From: Gemmatimonadota bacterium
Lineage (GTDB): Bacteria > Gemmatimonadota > Gemmatimonadetes > Longimicrobiales > Gaopeijiaceae
DNA length: 64,000 nt
Assembly (NCBI GenBank): GCA_030428885.1
Contig: JAUIEJ010000012.1
Span: 124,001 to 188,000, forward strand
Direction of reading: 5' to 3'
Position 1 is the stretch's first letter. Every line of letters begins with the position of its first letter. The notes beneath the pieces are model-generated. The model was not told the origin of the DNA. It saw nothing but the letters and a program-made list of their open reading frames with translations, and ran no database searches. Below, piece after piece: positions 59,325-64,000 of the stretch. The position numbers and the translations under genes were made by a program.

Positions 59325-62180
59325 ATGGATCACGACACCCTCATCGTCCGCGGCGCGCGGGAACACAACCTGCGCAACATCGACGTGCGCCTGCCCCGGG
59401 AACGGCTCGTGGTCATCACCGGGTTGTCGGGGTCGGGAAAGAGCTCCCTGGCGTTCGACACCATCTACGCCGAAGGCCAGCGCCGGTACGTGGAGTCGCT
59501 GTCGGCGTACGCCCGGCAGTTCCTGGGCCTCATGGAGAAGCCCGACGTCGATGGCATCGAGGGACTGTCGCCCGCCATCTCCATCGAGCAGAAGACGGTG
59601 AGCCGCAACCCGCGCTCCACCGTGGGCACCGTCACCGAGGTCTACGACTACCTGCGGCTGCTCTGGGCCCGGGTGGGGGTGCCCCACTGCCCCACGTGCG
59701 GGGAACCGGTGCTGCGTCAGTCGGCTACCCAGATGGTCGACCGCCTCCTGGAGCTCGACGACGGCACCCGCATCGAGGTCCTGGCGCCCCTGGTCCGGGG
59801 CCGGAAGGGGGAGTTCCGCGAGCTCTTCGAACAGGCCCGGAAGGACGGCTTCGTCCGGGCCCGGGTCGACGGCGAGACCGTGGATCTCGCCGAGCCGCCC
59901 ACCCTGAACCGATACGAGAATCACGACATCGCCGTGGTGGTGGACCGGTTGACCCTCGACCGGAGCGACCGCTCCCGCCTGGCGGACTCGGTGGAAACGG
60001 CGCTCCGCACCGCCGACGGCGTGGTGGAGGTGGTGGAACACGTCCGGCGGCGGGATCCCGTGATCCACGTCTTCAGCGAGCGCTACGCCTGCACCTCGTG
60101 CGGCACCTCCCTGGCCGAGCTGGAGCCCCGGCAGTTCTCCTTCAACTCGCCCTACGGCGCCTGCCCCGATTGCGACGGCCTGGGCACGCGGAAGGAAGTG
60201 AATCCCCACCTCCTCCTGGGCGACCACTCCCTCTCGATCCTGGAAGGGGTGGTGCTTCCGTGGGGCGTGCCCGGGGGACACCTGGAGCGTTCCGTGCTCC
60301 CCGGGCTGTCGGAGGCCTACGAGTTCAAGCTCTCCACGCCGTGGGGCGATCTGGACGACGTGGTCCGGGAGGCGATCCTCGGCGGCAGCGGGGCCATGAA
60401 GATCCGCTTCCCCTACCGGTCGGGTTCGGGAAAGATGAAGGGCCACTACGAGGACACCTGGGAAGGGGTGGTGGCCGGCGTCCAGCGGCGATACGCCGAG
60501 ACCAAATCGTCCAACGTCCGGGACCAGCTCGAGGACTACATGTCCACCCTGACCTGCCCGGCGTGTCACGGCTCGCGCCTCCGGGCCGCGTCCCGGGCCG
60601 TCACAGTGAGCGGGCGCTCCCTGGGCGACCTGGTGGATCTCCCCATCGACGAGGCGTTGGGCTTCGTGGACGAGCTGCGCCCCGGGGCCCCCGACCTCCC
60701 CGCCGAGATCGCCGGGCCCATCCTGAAGGAGGTCCGGGAACGCCTCGGATTCCTCTCCGACGTGGGGTTGGGCTACCTCGCCCTGGGGCGGTCGGCGGGC
60801 ACCCTCTCCGGGGGAGAGGCCCAACGGATCCGCCTGGCCACCCAGATCGGGAGCCGCCTCGTGGGGGTGCTCTACATCCTGGACGAACCGTCCATCGGCC
60901 TCCACCAGCGGGACAACGAGCGGCTGCTGGGCACCCTCCGGGCGCTGCGGGACCTGGGCAACACCGTCCTGGTGGTGGAGCACGACGAAGACACGATCCG
61001 GGCGGCGGACTGGGTGGTGGACCTGGGTCCGGGGGCGGGGCGCCACGGGGGAGAGGTGGTGGCCCAGGGCCCCCTGTCGGCGGTGCTGGAGGCCGAGGGG
61101 TCCCTCACCGGGGCCTACCTCCGGGGGGACCGCCGGATTCCCGTCCCCGCCGAGCGCCGCCCCACCGACCCGAAGCGGGTCCTCCGGGTGCGGGACGCCC
61201 GGGGCAACAACCTCCGGGGGTTGGACGTGGAGTTCCCCCTGGGGACGTTCACCGCCGTCACCGGGGTGAGTGGGTCGGGAAAGTCCACCCTGGTCAACGA
61301 GACCCTCTACACGGCCCTGGCCCGGCACTACTACCGGGCCAAGGCGGCGCCGGCCCCCCACGGCGGGCTGGACGGCCTCGACCTGGTGGACAAGGTCATC
61401 GACGTGGATCAGTCGCCCATCGGGCGCACGCCCCGATCCAATCCGGCGACCTACACCGGTCTCTTCACCCCCATCCGGGATCTCTTCTCCACCCTTCCCG
61501 AGTCCCAGATGCGCGGGTACGCCCCGGGGCGGTTCTCCTTCAACGTGAAGGGGGGGCGCTGCGAGGCGTGCAGCGGCGACGGACTGGTGAAGATCGAGAT
61601 GCACTTCCTCCCCGACGTCTACGTGCCCTGCGACGTCTGCAAGGGAAAGCGGTACAACCGGGAGACCCTGGACGTGCGGTACAAGGGCCGCAACATCGCC
61701 GAGGTCCTGGACATGACCGTGGAGGAGGCGCTGGAGTTCTTCGACGCCGTGCCCCGGATCCGGGCCAAGCTCCAGACCCTGCACGACGTGGGGCTCGACT
61801 ACATCCACCTCGGGCAGTCGGCCACCACCCTCTCCGGCGGGGAGGCCCAGCGGGTCAAGCTGGCCACCGAGCTGTCGAAGCGTCAGACCGGCAACACCCT
61901 CTACATCCTGGACGAGCCCACCACGGGACTCCATTTCGAAGACGTGAGGGTGCTCCTGGACGTGCTCCACCGTCTGGTGGAACTGGGCAACACCGTGGTG
62001 GTCATCGAGCACAATCTGGAAGTGGTGAAGACGGCCGACTGGATCATCGACCTGGGCCCCGAGGGGGGCGCCGCCGGCGGCGCCATCGTCGCCCAGGGGA
62101 CGCCGGAGGCGGTGGTGTCGTGCGAGGCGTCGTACACCGGTCGCCACCTGGCGCCGCTCCTCGCCACGGTGCCCGGGTGA
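59325..62180 (+). CDS. uvrA: Excinuclease ABC subunit A (UvrA)
   Basis: 951-aa damage-recognition ATPase of nucleotide excision repair. Two ABC modules: Walker [15 protein letters not shown] (~31) and [15 protein letters not shown] (second half), with signatures [19 protein letters not shown] and [18 protein letters not shown]. Zinc-binding Cys clusters are seen at [25 protein letters not shown] and [13 protein letters not shown]...[14 protein letters not shown]. Length is typical. ATG at 59325 is the family start. No uvrB/uvrC nearby. Confidence 0.98.
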   Translation: MDHDTLIVRGAREHNLRNIDVRLPRERLVVITGLSGSGKSSLAFDTIYAEGQRRYVESLSAYARQFLGLMEKPDVDGIEGLSPAISIEQKTVSRNPRSTVGTVTEVYDYLRLLWARVGVPHCPTCGEPVLRQSATQMVDRLLELDDGTRIEVLAPLVRGRKGEFRELFEQARKDGFVRARVDGETVDLAEPPTLNRYENHDIAVVVDRLTLDRSDRSRLADSVETALRTADGVVEVVEHVRRRDPVIHVFSERYACTSCGTSLAELEPRQFSFNSPYGACPDCDGLGTRKEVNPHLLLGDHSLSILEGVVLPWGVPGGHLERSVLPGLSEAYEFKLSTPWGDLDDVVREAILGGSGAMKIRFPYRSGSGKMKGHYEDTWEGVVAGVQRRYAETKSSNVRDQLEDYMSTLTCPACHGSRLRAASRAVTVSGRSLGDLVDLPIDEALGFVDELRPGAPDLPAEIAGPILKEVRERLGFLSDVGLGYLALGRSAGTLSGGEAQRIRLATQIGSRLVGVLYILDEPSIGLHQRDNERLLGTLRALRDLGNTVLVVEHDEDTIRAADWVVDLGPGAGRHGGEVVAQGPLSAVLEAEGSLTGAYLRGDRRIPVPAERRPTDPKRVLRVRDARGNNLRGLDVEFPLGTFTAVTGVSGSGKSTLVNETLYTALARHYYRAKAAPAPHGGLDGLDLVDKVIDVDQSPIGRTPRSNPATYTGLFTPIRDLFSTLPESQMRGYAPGRFSFNVKGGRCEACSGDGLVKIEMHFLPDVYVPCDVCKGKRYNRETLDVRYKGRNIAEVLDMTVEEALEFFDAVPRIRAKLQTLHDVGLDYIHLGQSATTLSGGEAQRVKLATELSKRQTGNTLYILDEPTTGLHFEDVRVLLDVLHRLVELGNTVVVIEHNLEVVKTADWIIDLGPEGGAAGGAIVAQGTPEAVVSCEASYTGRHLAPLLATVPG

Positions 62181-62383
62181 AGGTGGCGGCCCGGATCGCC
62201 GTAGTCGGTGTGCAACGAGGCGGTGAACACGGTCGCGCCGAGTTCCCGATCCCTGTAGTTTCGAGCCACGGGAAACCCCCGGGGCGTCCGTCGCGTACGG
62301 GGCGGAACTCGCTCGTGCGCCGAAAGGGCGCGCTGTTTCGTCCCGGCCGGGACGCCGCCGTACCCAGAACAACGGAGTGGTCG

Positions 62384-62785
62384 ATGGTCACCCGAGAGGA
62401 CCTCGAGAGCTTTCTCATCCGCCTGGACGTGGAGTACCAGGAGCTGGACGAGGGCATGTTCCTCGTCCGCACGCGCAACGGAGGGTATCCGTTGGTGCTC
62501 AGCTACGCGCCGCCGCTGCTCCTGCTCCGGATGAAGGTCATGGACCTTCCCGACGGAGCGGGGAACGAAGCCCTGTATCGCACACTACTTGAGTTGAACG
62601 CCAGTGACGTGGTCCACGGCGCCTACGGCATCGAGGACGGCGAGCTGATCATCAGTGACACCCTGGAGCTGGAGACCCTGGATTTCGTGGAGATCCAGGC
62701 GTCGGTGGAGAGCATCCATCTCGCCGCCTCCGGGCACATGGAACGCATCCGCGATCTCGCGGGCGTGGCCGGGAAGGAGGACTGA
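62384..62785 (+). CDS. YbjN/CesT-like small protein
   Basis: 133-aa cytoplasmic protein with an alpha/beta pattern like YbjN or type III chaperone (CesT-like) folds: EDLESFLIRLDVEYQELDEGMFLVRTRNGGYPLVLSYAPPLLLLRMKVMDLP, then LLELNASDVVHGAYGIEDGELIISDTLELETLDFVEIQASVESIH. GGAG precedes the ATG. It stands 4 bases upstream of the PspA gene and is presumably co-transcribed with it, so a role as a PspA partner or regulator is plausible. Confidence 0.85.
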   Translation: MVTREDLESFLIRLDVEYQELDEGMFLVRTRNGGYPLVLSYAPPLLLLRMKVMDLPDGAGNEALYRTLLELNASDVVHGAYGIEDGELIISDTLELETLDFVEIQASVESIHLAASGHMERIRDLAGVAGKED

Positions 62786-62789
62786 CGAG

Positions 62790-63668
62790 ATGGGGATCTT
62801 TTCCAAGTTTTCGACGCTCCTCAAGTCGAACATCAATGATCTGATTTCCCGGGCCGAGAACCCGGAGAAGATGCTCAATCAGATCATCCTCGACATGCGG
62901 GACCAGCTCGCCAAGGCCAAGCGGGAAGTGGCCGCGGCCATCGCCGACGAGCGGAAGCTCCGCAGCCAGCTCGACGAGGAAGTGAAGCAGACCCGGGACT
63001 GGGAGCGCCGGGCCATGCTGGCGGTGAAGGAAGGCCGCGACGACCTGGCCAAGCAGGCCCTCATGCGCCAGCAGGAGCACGCCCAACGCGTCCAGATGCT
63101 GGAGCAGACCTGGCGGGCCCAGGCCGACGAGACCGAGAAGCTCAAGGGCTCCCTCCGTCAGCTCAACGACAAGATCGAAGAGGCCAAGCGGAAGCGGAAT
63201 CTGCTCATCGCCAAGCAGAAGCGGGCCCAGGCCCAGAAGCGCATCCACGAGACCATGTCGGGGCTCTCCGACACGTCGGCCTTCGAAGCCTTCAACCGCA
63301 TGGCCGAGAAGATCGAGGAGTCGGAGCGGAAGAGCCTGGCCGCCGCCGAGGTGGACGAGGCCCTGGGCAGCGACAACCTCGAGACCGAGTTCATGCGCCT
63401 GGAATCCGGTGGGGGCGACTCCACCATGGACGACAAGCTCCTGGCCCTGAAGCAGCAGATGGGTCTGCTGCCGGGCTCGGAGAAGCCCAAGGCGCTGGGC
63501 ACGGGCGACGACGACGAGGGCGCCGAGGCTTCGGCGGCCGCCGACGACGTCCAGGAGGCCGAGGTGGAGGCCGTGGAGGACGGCGACGAGGCCGAGGAAA
63601 GCGGCATCGCCGAGGCGGAGCTCCTGGAGCAGTTCAAGGACCTGGAGAACCGCAACGCCGAGGCCTGA
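62790..63668 (+). CDS. pspA: PspA/IM30-family membrane-remodelling protein
   Basis: 292-aa coiled-coil protein of the PspA/Vipp1 (ESCRT-III-like) family. Opens MGIFSKFSTLLKSNINDLISRAENPEKMLNQIILDMRDQL; long heptad-rich helices follow to ~residue 200 (RQLNDKIEEAKRKRNLLIAKQKRAQAQKRI). The C-terminal ~70 residues are an acidic Ala/Glu/Asp-rich tail (GDDDEGAEASAAADDVQEAEVEA) ending in a short helix LLEQFKDLENRNAEA, longer than usual PspA. AGGAGG precedes the ATG. It protects membrane integrity under stress. Confidence 0.95.
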   Translation: MGIFSKFSTLLKSNINDLISRAENPEKMLNQIILDMRDQLAKAKREVAAAIADERKLRSQLDEEVKQTRDWERRAMLAVKEGRDDLAKQALMRQQEHAQRVQMLEQTWRAQADETEKLKGSLRQLNDKIEEAKRKRNLLIAKQKRAQAQKRIHETMSGLSDTSAFEAFNRMAEKIEESERKSLAAAEVDEALGSDNLETEFMRLESGGGDSTMDDKLLALKQQMGLLPGSEKPKALGTGDDDEGAEASAAADDVQEAEVEAVEDGDEAEESGIAEAELLEQFKDLENRNAEA

Positions 63669-63698
63669 TCGGTCTCGGTCCCGGTCGTGCGTCGGTGC

Positions 63699-63737
63699 GG
63701 GGCGTCTCTCCTCCGGGGGAGGCGCCCCTTCTTCGTT
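63699..63737 (+). terminator. Intrinsic terminator after pspA
   Basis: GC-rich hairpin with GGGGCG (63699-63704) pairing with CGCCCC (63723-63728), inner CTCC/GGAG pairs, followed by TTCTTCGTT. Located 30 bases after the pspA stop. Confidence 0.65.
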
Positions 63738-63746
63738 CGGACCCCG

Positions 63747-63775
63747 TTGTGGCGGGGGCGCGCCGTGGGTAGGAT
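63747..63775 (+). promoter_or_regulatory. Promoter of the terminal aminotransferase, leaderless
   Basis: TTGTGG (63747-63752), exactly 17 bases, TAGGAT (63770-63775), then 6 bases to the ATG at 63782. As at uvrA, the transcript would begin at the start codon; no ribosome site intervenes. Confidence 0.55.
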
Positions 63776-63781
63776 CGGGGC

Positions 63782-64000
63782 ATGAGCATCGTCTATCTGA
63801 ACGGCGCCTTCATGGACGCCGCCGAGGCCCGGATCCCGGTGGAGGATCGGGGCTTTCTGTTCGCCGACGGGATCTACGAGGTGACGCCGGCCTATCGCGG
63901 CCGGTTCTTCCTCATGGACCGGCACCGGGACCGCCTCCTGAAGGGGCTGTGCGAGCTTCGCATCGACGCCGACACCTCGGGCCTGGCCGGCGTCCACGAC
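63782..64000 (+). CDS. Class IV PLP aminotransferase (D-amino-acid/branched-chain type), partial
   Basis: First 73 codons of a fold-type IV aminotransferase, cut by the window end. The opening MSIVYLNGAFMDAAEARIPVEDRGFLFADGIYEVTPAYRGRFFLMDRHRDRLLKGL is diagnostic: VEDRGFLFADGIYEV and the substrate-pocket Arg/His in DRHRDRL. The YLNGxF plus V-x-D-R-G-F-x-F-x-D-G-x-Y-E-V pattern favours D-alanine aminotransferase; branched-chain aminotransferase is the alternative. The PLP lysine lies beyond the window. Confidence 0.9.
   Translation, partial: MSIVYLNGAFMDAAEARIPVEDRGFLFADGIYEVTPAYRGRFFLMDRHRDRLLKGLCELRIDADTSGLAGVHD

Noticed and set aside
59265-62372. Minus-strand open frame of ~1035 codons opposite uvrA
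   Set aside because: Antisense shadow of uvrA; composition is low-complexity and no ribosome site or family is seen.
62181-62383. Small RNA or tRNA between uvrA and the YbjN-like gene
   Set aside because: No cloverleaf and no convincing promoter-hairpin-T-run series; only weak GC hairpins.

Overview
The window is very GC-rich DNA (about 70% or more by eye) from a Gram-negative, diderm bacterium. Outer-membrane assembly proteins (a TamA/TamB pair), Lgt, many lipobox signal peptides of the A-C-G/S-D type, an orphan ADOP-type permease with its PadR regulator, a TIGR02999-type ECF sigma factor and several choice-of-anchor/FG-GAP secreted proteins together point to Gemmatimonadota. Acidobacteriota or a related lineage is the main alternative. 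No rRNA, tRNA, CRISPR array or insertion sequence was seen.

Left part (1-28 kb) is mostly accessory or envelope-related. It holds a RimK-type glutamate ligase with an RCK_C tail plus a retropepsin-like protease; secreted and lipoprotein genes; a LytS/LytR-like two-component pair; a TPR protein; and an ECF sigma/anti-sigma pair upstream of a DUF4331 protein that is split over two genes. A sodium:solute symporter stands divergent from a Gfo/Idh/MocA oxidoreductase. These are followed by a WD40-like (PD40) lipoprotein, a tetraheme plus octaheme-TPR cytochrome pair, an unrecognised 515-aa protein, a FitAB/VapBC-like toxin-antitoxin pair, and a zinc uptake cluster (ZnuB, ZnuA, a His-rich outer-membrane protein and a small HDH/Cys protein) that lacks an ATPase gene.

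Middle part (28-39 kb): a membrane protein, a TIGR02999 ECF sigma factor followed by two small exported proteins, then ruvB-queA. A block of accessory genes (two lipoproteins, an ADOP permease and PadR) separates queA from tgt-yajC, which in many bacteria follow queA directly.

Right part (39-64 kb) is housekeeping and mostly plus strand with very tight spacing. It runs tgt, yajC, def, fmt, thiE-like, thiS, thiG, rsmB, a PASTA protein, a TlpA-like thioredoxin, a YbbR protein, tsaD, lgt, a metallophosphoesterase, a small membrane protein, TamA, TamB and htpX. Then come a minus-strand universal stress protein, uvrA, a YbjN-like protein, pspA and the start of an aminotransferase. Many junctions are 4-base NTGA overlaps, including GTGA, TTGA and apparently a CTGA start for rsmB. 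Several genes (uvrA, the terminal aminotransferase, tgt, the tetraheme cytochrome) have a -10-like box 6-8 bases before ATG and look leaderless.
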